Assembly: GCA_902494565.1 (NCBI GenBank)
Contig: CABUTN010000047.1
Location: forward strand, 1-12,766
Reading direction: 5' to 3'
Source: an uncultured Collinsella sp.
GTDB taxonomy: Bacteria > Actinomycetota > Coriobacteriia > Coriobacteriales > Coriobacteriaceae
DNA length: 12,766 nt
The notes under the pieces were generated by a model, which saw only the letters and a program-made list of their open reading frames with translations, was not told where the DNA came from and made no database searches. Numbering within the stretch: the stretch's first letter is position 1; each line of letters begins with the position of its first letter. Below are positions 7,206 to 12,766 of the stretch, in pieces. The translations under genes were made by a program, and so were the position numbers.

Positions 7206-8822
7206 TTACTGCTCCTTCTCAATTGCGTTTTCGACCTTGTCGCGCATCTCGGCGACCTTCATGCCAAAGATGATCTGGATATTATTGCCGTTGCGGTTGA
7301 TGCCGCTGTTGGGCACGTGGTTGATGAGGTCCTCATTGATGAGGTCCGGGTTCTTAACGTTCACGCGGAGACGCGTAAAGCAGTTCTCGAGCTCCTCGAT
7401 GTTGTCCTTGCCACCAAGACCTGCGACCAGGTCGGCAATACCTGCATCGACGCCCTCTGCGGAAGCCGCGGCAACAGCGCCCTGCTTCACCGCGACAGAC
7501 GCGGCGGCCTCGCCCTCGGCAACGGACTCGGCAAGCTCGGACTCTTCCTCGCGACCAGGCGTGTGGAGGTTGAGCTTCTTGATAAGGAAGGTGAAGAGGA
7601 AGAAGTACAGAGCGGCGTTGACGACTCCAAGCACCAGCATAACCGGCCAGTTGGTCTTATCGACACCGAGGACCAGGTTGGAAACCACGATGTTGATGAT
7701 GCCGCCTGCAGTCGAAGCGGGCACGGAGAGGACCTTGAGCAGGACCAGGAAGATGCCGGAAAGAACCGAGTGAACGACAAAGAGCACGGGAGCGGCAAAG
7801 ACAAAGAGGAAGTCCATGGGCTCGGTCACGCAGGAGAGCACGGCGGTGATGATCAGCGGGATAATAACGGCCTTGGTCTTATCCTTGTTCCCCTTGTAAG
7901 CGGTGACGATAAAGGCGAGACCGATACCGATGTAGGGCCACAGGTTGTTGAAGGTGTAGCTGTTGAAATACGTACTATCGGAGAAGGGCTGACCCGTCAT
8001 TGCCATCTCGGCAACACGGATGGGATAGGCGCCGGCAATAACCTGATCACCCAGCGTCAGGGTGCCACCCACATCGGAGAACTGGAACGGGGTGTAGATG
8101 AGGTGGTGCAGACCGGTGGGAACGAGCAGCTTGTTGAGCATGCCGTAGATAAACAGACCGATGTTGCCCGACTCCTTAATGATGCCGGCAACGGAGGAGA
8201 TGGCACCCTGAACCGGAGGCCAAACGATGCAGAAGCCAGCGCCCATGATCCAGGAAATGATGATCATAATCAGGAACGGGAAGCGGACGCCCGAGAACAT
8301 CGAAAGGGCAATGGGGAACTGCTTGTTCGAGTACTTGTTGAACACGGCACCGGTGATGCAACCAAGGATGATGCCGCCGAACACGCCGGTATCGAGCACC
8401 TGAATGCCCATAACGGTGGCCTGGCCGGTTCCGGTAAGACCGAGCATGCCGCTCGCATCGGCAAGAGAGCCGGTGGCGTTGAGCACGATGTTGTTAGCCT
8501 GCAGGAACAGGAAGAACGACATCAGGGCAATCAGCGAAGCATGGCCCTTGTTCTTCTTTGCCATGGCGCCGGCGATGCCCACGCAGAACAGAATCGAGAG
8601 GTTGTTGATGATAAACATCAGCGACTGATAGACAACGGCGCCCACAAGCTGGAACGGACCGGAGCCCAGTACGGGGACCAAAGCGCAGATGGTCTTGTTG
8701 GTCAGAATGATGCCCACGATGAGCAGGATGCCGGCAACCGAGAGATACATCATCGGCTGAACGATCGACTTCGCGAACACCTCCAACGGCGCTTTGAAAT
8801 TGAACTTCTTTTTTGCGGTCAT
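7206..8822 (-). CDS. PTS alpha-glucoside transporter, EIICB (glucose/maltose family)
   Basis: Membrane permease that imports and phosphorylates a sugar, 538 residues. Residues about 1-420 are the EIIC channel with many hydrophobic helices and family motifs LLVPTGLHH and VTEPMDFLFVFAAPVLFVVHS. A charged, Ala/Glu-rich linker follows (about 420-455), then an EIIB domain with the phosphocysteine motif in ENCFTRLRV (Cys about 481). No EIIA domain is attached; the separate EIIA gene two places upstream supplies it. Start ATG 8822 has GGGGAG 7 nt upstream; an in-frame TTG at 8849 would add a basic extension and is unlikely. Domain order and the CDMP-type GH4 next to it support an alpha-glucoside substrate (MalX/GlvC/AglA group). 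A 99-nt gap separates it from the antiterminator gene; I see no clear terminator or promoter there. Confidence 0.94.
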   Translation of the reverse strand: MTAKKKFNFKAPLEVFAKSIVQPMMYLSVAGILLIVGIILTNKTICALVPVLGSGPFQLVGAVVYQSLMFIINNLSILFCVGIAGAMAKKNKGHASLIALMSFFLFLQANNIVLNATGSLADASGMLGLTGTGQATVMGIQVLDTGVFGGIILGCITGAVFNKYSNKQFPIALSMFSGVRFPFLIMIIISWIMGAGFCIVWPPVQGAISSVAGIIKESGNIGLFIYGMLNKLLVPTGLHHLIYTPFQFSDVGGTLTLGDQVIAGAYPIRVAEMAMTGQPFSDSTYFNSYTFNNLWPYIGIGLAFIVTAYKGNKDKTKAVIIPLIITAVLSCVTEPMDFLFVFAAPVLFVVHSVLSGIFLVLLKVLSVPASTAGGIINIVVSNLVLGVDKTNWPVMLVLGVVNAALYFFLFTFLIKKLNLHTPGREEESELAESVAEGEAAASVAVKQGAVAAASAEGVDAGIADLVAGLGGKDNIEELENCFTRLRVNVKNPDLINEDLINHVPNSGINRNGNNIQIIFGMKVAEMRDKVENAIEKEQ

Positions 8823-8921
8823 AGCGGTACTCCCCTTCCTTTTCCGCAAATTAAGACAGATGTGCCCTGGACAAGACCGTGAGCCTTGCCTTATATCAAT
8901 CGATGTGTGGGCACGTTATGC

Positions 8922-9776
8922 CTAGAGACCAGGTTCTCCAAGCAGGTTAACAATGTGATATGCGAGATAACTCTTCTCAGCATCGGTAACGACAACGTTA
9001 TAGGTAGACGACAAGTGGGCGGCTATGGCGTCCGCGCACGAGAATGCGCACGGATACGCCGTTTCATCGATTCGGAACAGCGCGTCTCCGTTGATTTGCC
9101 CTGCCGTAGGATCGAGCGCTCGCTGTGCGAAAAACTGCAGGTGACGAACGAAACGTTCGTAAGGCAGCGAGGTGTCATCGAGGGTCGTAGCATAGCGCTT
9201 GGAAACAATCGCGAGCACGTCGCGAACAAGCTGGACCGAAACAATCAAACGATCGGAGCGTTGCGGCATGGTGGCGTTGACGATATGCAGCGTAATGAAA
9301 CCCTCCTCTTCTTCGCTCATCTGAATGCCCATATACTCCTTGATAATCTGCAGCGCACGGCCCGCAAGTGCATACTCCTTGCGATAGAACTGCTGGATCT
9401 CGAGCAGCAACGGATTCTCACAGGAGACGCCCTTGCGCTCGCGCTCCAAAGCAAGGCTGATATGGTCTGCGAGAGCAATGAGAATCTTGTCGTTGATATC
9501 AACATTGAGCTCTCGACGGAGCATCTGAACAATGTCCTCGGCAATCACGAAGTTGACGGTGGGGATGGACTCCAAAAGATGTGCCAAGCGGTCAATCGTA
9601 CGCGAATCCTGAGAAGTTCCCTCCTGCAACGCGTAGGTCTTTTCGATCGACGCCTCGTCGATGGCATCGCCGGCATGACGGCCAAAGCAGAGGCCTCGAC
9701 CGATGACGATGAGCTCGGAGCCATCGTCCGAAGTGACCATTGCGACGTTGTTGTTAAAAACTCGCTTGATAACCAC
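8922..9776 (-). CDS. licT: BglG/LicT-family transcription antiterminator with two PRDs
   Basis: RNA-binding regulator that stabilises an antiterminator hairpin (RAT) in the leader of a PTS operon and is switched by PTS phosphorylation. The N-terminal CAT domain reads VIKRVFNNNVAMV...GRGLCFGRHAGD. The two PRDs carry all four conserved histidines; counted from the upstream GTG 9788 they are H109 (LADHISLAL), H168 (FITLHIVNA), H216 (RFVRHLQFF) and H278 (YLAYHIVNLL). Spacing between them equals that of B. subtilis LicT (100/159/207/269) as I recall it. I chose GTG 9776 because MVIKRVFNNN then lines up with the LicT start and GGTGGG lies just upstream; GTG 9788 is possible. It follows the EIIA gene by 18 nt and precedes EIICB, so it probably regulates its own operon through the RAT-like leader at 10388-10424. 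Confidence 0.93.
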   Translation of the reverse strand: MVIKRVFNNNVAMVTSDDGSELIVIGRGLCFGRHAGDAIDEASIEKTYALQEGTSQDSRTIDRLAHLLESIPTVNFVIAEDIVQMLRRELNVDINDKILIALADHISLALERERKGVSCENPLLLEIQQFYRKEYALAGRALQIIKEYMGIQMSEEEEGFITLHIVNATMPQRSDRLIVSVQLVRDVLAIVSKRYATTLDDTSLPYERFVRHLQFFAQRALDPTAGQINGDALFRIDETAYPCAFSCADAIAAHLSSTYNVVVTDAEKSYLAYHIVNLLGEPGL

Positions 9777-9794
9777 GGTACCCACCACAAGAAT

Positions 9795-10307
9795 TTACTC
9801 GGAAAGCCAGACGACAGGCTCTTTAACAGCAACAGGGCCGGAAGCATGCTCACGAAGAGTCGAGTTCTCCGAGCGCTCGCACACGATAACGAAGACCGTG
9901 GGATCGAAGCCGGCGGCGCGGACCACGTCGAAATCGACCTCGACGAGGGGCTGGCCCGCGTCAACGTGATCACCCTGGGCAACAAGCGCATGGAAGCCCT
10001 TGCCCTCAAGTTTAACAGTGTCGATTCCGATATGCAGCATCACCTGAGCAGAGCTGTCGTCGGACATGATGCCCAGCGCGTGCTCAGTCGGAAACAGCGC
10101 CGCGACGGTGCCGGAAACAGGAGCGCACACCGTTCCCTCTTGGGGAACCACGGCAACGCCATCGCCCACTGCACGGCTGCTAAAAGCGGGGTCATTGGTA
10201 TTTTCTAGATGAACAAGCTCGCCGGAAACGGGAGCGAGGATTTCGAACTCGGAAGCCGCAGTCGTCTGCTTATCCGAGCCACCCATTAGGCGAGAAAAGA
10301 AACCCAT
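9795..10307 (-). CDS. PTS EIIA component, glucose type (Crr-like)
   Basis: Soluble phosphocarrier of 170 residues that takes phosphate from HPr and passes it to EIIB. The Crr fold is clear: APVSG (25-29), FSSRAVGDGVAV (42-53), APVSGTVAALFPTEHALGI with H76, and MLHIGIDTVKLEGKGF with H92, matching the support and phosphorylation histidines of E. coli EIIA-Glc (H75 and H90). Start ATG 10307 (MGFFSRL) has AAGGGA 9 nt upstream; ATG 10325 in the same frame has no ribosome site and would add six residues. As first gene of the operon it provides the missing EIIA for the EIICB encoded downstream, and it may also serve other EIICB permeases of the cell. The promoter, RAT-like element and terminator-like stem lie directly upstream. 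Confidence 0.95.
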   Translation of the reverse strand: MGFFSRLMGGSDKQTTAASEFEILAPVSGELVHLENTNDPAFSSRAVGDGVAVVPQEGTVCAPVSGTVAALFPTEHALGIMSDDSSAQVMLHIGIDTVKLEGKGFHALVAQGDHVDAGQPLVEVDFDVVRAAGFDPTVFVIVCERSENSTLREHASGPVAVKEPVVWLSE

Positions 10308-10332
10308 GGTGACATGTCCCTTCATAAATATA

Positions 10333-10395
10333 GCCCAACCAAAATCAATCGAGTGCGCCCATTGAGACGCTCGCGATCAAAGACTTTGGTTAGGC
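10333..10395 (-). terminator. Terminator-like stem overlapping the RAT-like hairpin
   Basis: The 11-nt arms 10385-10395 and 10333-10343 pair fully when one G-U pair is allowed. The intervening 41 nt may fold further. The 3' end is followed by a moderately U-rich stretch (UAUAUUUAUG). The 5' arm shares bases 10388-10395 with the RAT-like hairpin, so the two folds exclude each other. The large loop and weak U-tract reduce certainty. Confidence 0.4.
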
Positions 10396-10424
10396 CCACG
10401 TCCGAGGGGACTCGGTAACCTTCC
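10388..10424 (-). promoter_or_regulatory. RAT-like ribonucleic antiterminator candidate for the LicT-type regulator
   Basis: On the minus strand this is an outer 5-bp stem (GGTTA with TAACC) and an inner perfect 5-bp stem (CCGAG with CTCGG) closed by TCCC, with an asymmetric internal bulge. The 5' half, GGAAGGTTACCG (10424-10413), agrees at 9 of 12 positions with the Bacillus RAT 5' half GGATTGTTACTG as I recall it. It lies about 14 nt from the predicted transcription start and upstream of an operon that encodes its own antiterminator. The 3' half is less like known RATs. Confidence 0.45.
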
Positions 10425-10444
10425 GCATTTCTTTTACGGGGGTT

Positions 10445-10472
10445 ATTGTAGACAAGCCCAAAGCCGGAACAA
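10445..10472 (-). promoter_or_regulatory. Promoter of the EIIA-licT-EIICB-GH4 operon
   Basis: On the minus strand TTGTTC (10467-10472) is spaced 16 nt from TACAAT (10445-10450, five of six bases match the -10 consensus). The start would be near 10438, giving a leader of about 130 nt that contains the RAT-like and terminator-like folds. The -35 is weak, as expected if an activator helps or if antitermination is the main control. Confidence 0.5.
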
Positions 10473-10487
10473 TCATTATGACCGGCG

Positions 10488-10528
10488 AACGGTATTTTTT
10501 CTCCGATAAACGGTATTTATGCGGTACT
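10488..10528 (-). promoter_or_regulatory. Helically phased CGGTA repeats upstream of the PTS promoter
   Basis: CGGTA occurs on the plus strand at 10490, 10511 and 10522. The first two share AACGGTATTT (10488-10497, 10509-10518). Spacings of 21 and 11 bp place all copies on one DNA face, roughly 50-90 bp upstream of the predicted start, as for an activator site. No known binding protein is recognised. Confidence 0.35.
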
Positions 10529-10530
10529 TA

Positions 10531-10588
10531 GGGACGTTCCTTTTCTGCCGGCACCCGGGGACACTCCTTGCTCTGGTGCATTGGGGAC
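10531..10588 (+). repeat. Degenerate 26-27-bp tandem units beginning GGGGAC
   Basis: GGGAC (10531), GGGGAC (10557) and GGGGAC (10583) recur at 26-27 bp. Units one and two share further bases (CCTT and CT at the same offset). The third unit runs into the palindrome at 10574. It looks like decayed REP-type sequence rather than a gene. Confidence 0.35.
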
Positions 10589-10638
10589 AGGTTTGTTTGC
10601 ACCAGGTCGGTGCAGATTAACCTGGCCCCATTGCGCCA
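10574..10638. repeat. 65-bp nested palindrome, REP-like
   Basis: Left arm 10574-10593 and right arm 10619-10638 are complementary at 17 of 20 positions. Inside, TGCACC (10598-10603) and GGTGCA (10609-10614) form a second stem around a 5-nt loop, with 4-nt internal loops between the stems. It lies 12 nt after the stop of the ferredoxin gene. No U-tract follows on either strand, so it is not a standard terminator. GGGGAC-containing palindromes of this kind are typical of REP elements moved by RAYT transposases (family knowledge). Confidence 0.65.
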
Positions 10639-10650
10639 ATTTCGTATGCG

Positions 10651-11412
10651 CTAGATGAAGAGCTCGCATTCCTTCCGCACGACGCAAACCTTGCTCAGCA
10701 TCTGGGAAACAGCGGATAGTTTGCTGGAATCAAGCTTGCGAGCACCTCGCGGACATACGGCGATGCAGCGCATGCAGGAGATGCACGCCTCGCCAGCTGC
10801 TCGTTTGGGGTCACCCTTGTCGATAGCACAAACGGGGCACGCCGCGGCGCATGCACCGCAGGAGACGCAATCCTCTGTTGCCTCGGGCGCCATGCGGTGA
10901 CCTCCAGCTTGTTTATAAGGACGATTGCCGGGGATAGAGGGCTCGGACGCATCCTCAGCCAACAGCTTTTGCTGAATTTGCTGAGCAAACTCAGCAAGCT
11001 GCGCCGCATCCTGCGCATCCGGACGACCGGCAGCAAACTGTCGCGCAATGGAATGTTCTGCAATGGCCGCAACTGCCGCGATCACCCGGAATCCCGCATG
11101 CTTCGCAACGTCCTCCAGCTCTACGAGCGTGTCCTCAAACGCGCGGTTTCCGTAGACGCACACCAGAACGGCCCGCGCTCCGTTGCCGTGAACCATGCCC
11201 AACCGGTCAGCCACCACAGCCGGGATTCTACCGGCATACGCCGGCACAGAGATTACGGCCACGTCGTCCTCAGTCATCGAGACAGCGCTGAAATCTAGCC
11301 CGCTATCGGTCAGATCGACGGTAACGGTATTCTTGTCCAGTGCCCCGGCCACAAGGCCAGACACCTTCTGCGTTCCACCCGTCGGACTAAACACAATTTC
11401 GAATACGCTCAT
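10651..11412 (-). CDS. Flavodoxin-like/ferredoxin fusion protein (EFR1 type)
   Basis: Cytoplasmic electron carrier or small oxidoreductase of 253 residues. The N-terminal half is flavodoxin-like: a phosphate-binding loop FSPTGGTQKV (about 8-17), ISVPAYAGRIP (54-64), and the second FMN loop region VYGNRAFEDTLVELED (86-101). The C-terminal part is a bacterial-type ferredoxin with two [4Fe-4S] motifs, C182/185/188/192 and C210/213/216/220. Start ATG 11412 has GGAGG 8 nt upstream. It appears to be a single-gene unit: the next gene upstream ends in a terminator and the next downstream has its own promoter. Flavin plus two clusters suggests coupling of low-potential electrons to a reductase, possibly useful beside the hydrogenase operon, but no partner is shown. 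Inverted copies of one 13-bp word flank the gene. Confidence 0.9.
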   Translation of the reverse strand: MSVFEIVFSPTGGTQKVSGLVAGALDKNTVTVDLTDSGLDFSAVSMTEDDVAVISVPAYAGRIPAVVADRLGMVHGNGARAVLVCVYGNRAFEDTLVELEDVAKHAGFRVIAAVAAIAEHSIARQFAAGRPDAQDAAQLAEFAQQIQQKLLAEDASEPSIPGNRPYKQAGGHRMAPEATEDCVSCGACAAACPVCAIDKGDPKRAAGEACISCMRCIAVCPRGARKLDSSKLSAVSQMLSKVCVVRKECELFI

Positions 11413-11470
11413 CGAGACACCCTCCCCCCTACGTCTGGCAACGCGTCAAGCCGTTTTCACATCCAGCCAG

Positions 11471-11476
11471 AGTATA
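11471..11476 (-). promoter_or_regulatory. Possible -10 box of the flavodoxin/ferredoxin gene
   Basis: TATACT on the minus strand, five of six matches to the consensus, about 60 nt before ATG 11412. No good -35 is present at the proper distance. The inverted repeat 11497-11525 sits just upstream, where a regulator could act. Weak evidence. Confidence 0.25.
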
Positions 11477-11496
11477 CGGCACGTGGGATCCCCATT

Positions 11497-11525
11497 TTGG
11501 TGCATCAAGCACCCCAATGCACCAA
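11497..11525. repeat. Perfect 9-bp inverted repeat upstream of the ferredoxin gene
   Basis: TTGGTGCAT (11497-11505) and ATGCACCAA (11517-11525) flank an 11-nt loop. The right arm extended inward (11512-11524, minus strand) reads TGGTGCATTGGGG, identical to 10574-10586 on the plus strand on the other side of the gene. Confidence 0.6.
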
Positions 11526-11549
11526 CCCTACGCTGTCTGCCTCTTCGTT

Positions 11550-11577
11550 TTGTATAAATTACGGTACAGATTGTATA
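11550..11577. repeat. Direct TTGTATA pair spaced 21 bp
   Basis: TTGTATA at 11550-11556 and 11571-11577, two helical turns apart, in an AT-rich patch. It could be a binding site for a dimeric regulator or overlapping promoter-like sequence. No protein is recognised. Confidence 0.25.
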
Positions 11578-11623
11578 TATTTACGGGATACCGCCGTGTT
11601 CTCCCGAGGTACCCCATCCTGGC

Positions 11624-11860
11624 CCGTGCAAAAAACGGAGTATTCTGCAACGTGACCGCGCCAGCAATACCCCGAGCGGGCAAACCTTTAGGGCGCTGCG
11701 TCATTTTGGGTTCCGACATGGCGAGAATGACGCGCCCCTGCTCCGGAAAACGACGAAATCTGACTCAGAACGCTCGCTAGGGATATCCGAAAGCCACCGT
11801 TGGCGACGTCAAATCATATGCAGACAACTCGAACTGCAGAATACTCCAAAAAATGCACGG
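11624..11860. mobile_element. MITE-like element with 26-bp imperfect terminal inverted repeats
   Basis: The left end is CCGTGCA, six bases, GGAGTATTCTGCA (11624-11649). The right end is TGCAGAATACTCC, six bases, TGCACGG (11835-11860). The 13-bp and 7-bp blocks are exact inverted copies with equal spacing, while the six central bases differ (AAAAAC, and AAAAAA in the right copy). The 237-bp interval encodes nothing convincing but contains a 12-bp stem with a 3-nt bulge (11691-11705 with 11726-11737). ACCCCAT occurs outside both ends (11611-11617, 11864-11870) but not at equal distance, so a target duplication is uncertain. Confidence 0.45.
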
Positions 11861-11968
11861 CGCACCCCATAGGACCCATTGCTGCATGGCGGAAAATAGG
11901 TCCTCAGCATCCCCCAGATGCATTCCCGAGAACATCACGTTTGAATTAGCGATGGACACGGCAAACAA

Positions 11969-11999
11969 AAGGGCCCGAGCGTTATTTGCTCGGGCCCTT
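11969..11999 (-). terminator. Intrinsic terminator of the RG-rich protein gene
   Basis: Perfect 12-bp inverted repeat (11969-11980, 11988-11999) with a 7-nt loop. On the minus strand it is followed by TTTTGTTTG after the stem, 32 nt beyond the stop codon at 12032. Confidence 0.88.
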
Positions 12000-12031
12000 A
12001 GCTTGTCTCACGCTAGCGCGCGATGCGCATC

Positions 12032-12766
12032 TTACTTGCGCTTGCCGCCGCCGTCGCCGGGGCGACGGGAGCTGCCACCGCGCTTGCCGCCACGGCTGTT
12101 GCCGTAGCTGCCACGGTTATCGCGACCGCCGGCACGGCCGCCACGGGAGCCGGCCTGGTTGCCGCCACGACCACCACGATAGCCGCCGCGACGCTCTTCG
12201 CGGGTATCGTCGTAGTTGCGCCAGTCATCGCGACGATCGCGGCTGGCACGCGGGTCACGACGATCACGCGACTCGTTAGAACGACCAGCGCCGCCGCGGC
12301 CGCCATTGCCGCGAGCACCCTCGCGACGCTCGCCGCCGCGGCTACCGCGCTCTTCAAAGCGCTTGCCGCCACGGGACTCACCGCCACGGGCAGTACGCTC
12401 ACCGCGACCCTCGCCGCCGCGACGCTCATCACGGCCGCCGCGCTCGTCATCACGACCGGAACGCCGGCGGTCGCCCGCACCGCGCTTGCCACCGCGCGAA
12501 CCGCGGCCCTCGTCCTCGCGCTCGACACGACGACGACCGCCGCGGTCCTCGTCCTCACGACGACGGCGGTGTGCCTCGCCCTGGAACTGCTTGGCACGAC
12601 GCTCGGCACGGTTGCCGCGCGCAGGCTGCTCAGCGGCACCAGCACCGCCGCGCTCCTCGGCAGCTACCTCGCGAGCCACGCTCTCAACAGCCTCGTCCAC
12701 GCGAGCCTGAACGCCCTCGCGCACGCGGGTCTTGCCGCCGCGCTTGGGACGGCTCGGACGCTCGCC
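12032..12766 (-). CDS. RGG-rich C-terminal tail, probable DEAD-box RNA helicase (cut by right edge)
   Basis: The frame is open from the right edge to a TAA at 12032-12034, giving the last 244 residues of a larger protein. It begins with a basic stretch (SRPKRGGKTR), then a short helix-prone acidic segment (ARVDEAVESVAREVAAEE, about residues 21-38), then about 200 residues dominated by Arg, Gly, Asp, Glu and Ser with more than ten RGG or RG repeats, ending GGGKRK. Such tails bind RNA without sequence specificity. In actinobacteria they commonly end DEAD-box helicases of the DeaD/RhlE type. No helicase core motif is inside the window, so other RNA enzymes (a pseudouridine synthase or an RNase) remain possible. 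The low-complexity DNA produces long shadow frames on both strands. A clear terminator follows. Confidence 0.75.
   Translation of the reverse strand, partial: GERPSRPKRGGKTRVREGVQARVDEAVESVAREVAAEERGGAGAAEQPARGNRAERRAKQFQGEAHRRRREDEDRGGRRRVEREDEGRGSRGGKRGAGDRRRSGRDDERGGRDERRGGEGRGERTARGGESRGGKRFEERGSRGGERREGARGNGGRGGAGRSNESRDRRDPRASRDRRDDWRNYDDTREERRGGYRGGRGGNQAGSRGGRAGGRDNRGSYGNSRGGKRGGSSRRPGDGGGKRK

Larger units (their letters stand above)
11413..12031. other. Gene-poor intergenic region with repeats
   Basis: No convincing gene is seen in these 619 nt. Base composition is visibly less GC-rich than the neighbours. It holds the upstream region of the ferredoxin gene, a 9-bp inverted repeat (11497-11525), a 21-bp-spaced TTGTATA pair (11550-11577), a MITE-like element (11624-11860) and the terminator of the RG-rich gene (11969-11999). 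Two 63-codon minus-strand frames (11528-11719, 11777-11968) have no family resemblance or good ribosome sites. Confidence 0.6.

Noticed and set aside
5796..8882. Plus-strand open frame of about 1028 codons
   Set aside because: It lies exactly antisense to the GH4 and EIICB genes, whose families are unambiguous. The His/Asp/Val-rich translation has no family resemblance and arises from codon bias.
8886..10208. Plus-strand open frame of 440 codons
   Set aside because: Antisense to the licT and EIIA genes, with no recognisable motifs of its own.
10574..10638. Palindrome as an intrinsic terminator of the ferredoxin gene
   Set aside because: No T-run follows the stem on the minus strand. Its internal symmetry and mismatches fit a REP-like element better, although a weak terminating effect cannot be excluded.
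10531..10638. GGGGAC units as a CRISPR array
   Set aside because: The units are degenerate, the period is only 26-27 bp with no spacer-repeat alternation, and there are no cas genes.
11777..11968. 63-codon minus-strand frames at 11528-11719 and 11777-11968
   Set aside because: Short, no good ribosome site, no family likeness, and both overlap the repeat-rich MITE-like region.
12013..12645. Minus-strand Ala/Val-rich frame of 210 codons
   Set aside because: Out-of-frame reading of the RGG-encoding repeats. The RGG frame ends at a stop placed properly before a strong terminator.

Overview
The window looks like a chromosomal piece of a gut Coriobacteriia actinobacterium, most likely Collinsella or a close relative. 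This is inferred from the GC-rich coding DNA, a sugar PTS operon under a LicT-type antiterminator, an [FeFe] hydrogenase with a GltD-like partner, and an RG-rich RNA-binding tail. I could not run a search. Every gene I can support is on the minus strand, so transcription runs from high to low coordinates. The long plus-strand open frames are antisense shadows.

From right to left: (1) 12032-12766 is the C-terminal RGG-rich tail of a protein cut by the right edge, probably a DEAD-box RNA helicase, followed by a clear intrinsic terminator at 11969-11999. (2) 11413-12031 has no convincing gene but holds repeats, including a possible 237-bp MITE-like element. (3) 10651-11412 encodes a flavodoxin-like/2x[4Fe-4S] ferredoxin fusion (EFR1 type). 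It is flanked by inverted copies of a 13-bp word, one of which lies in a 65-bp palindrome. (4) 5820-10307 is a four-gene alpha-glucoside operon in the order EIIA, LicT-type antiterminator, EIICB, GH4 6-phospho-alpha-glucosidase. Its leader carries a promoter, a RAT-like hairpin and an overlapping terminator-like stem. A strong terminator lies at 5750-5787. (5) 1-5563 is a hydrogenase operon: a NuoF-type Fe-S domain fused to a GltD-like flavoprotein, the catalytic [FeFe] hydrogenase, a Tat/lipoprotein solute-binding protein and an ABC permease cut by the left edge.

The PTS genes form a coherent uptake module: EIIA hands phosphate to EIICB, the sugar enters as its 6-phosphate, and GH4 splits it. 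LicT would sense PTS activity through its four PRD histidines. In the hydrogenase operon the GltD-like flavoprotein probably exchanges electrons between NAD(P)(H) and the hydrogenase. Why an ABC importer of the nitrate/sulfonate/thiamine-precursor type is translationally coupled to it is unknown, and this is the most interesting biological question here. The second theme is the dense set of non-coding inverted repeats between 10330 and 11870.
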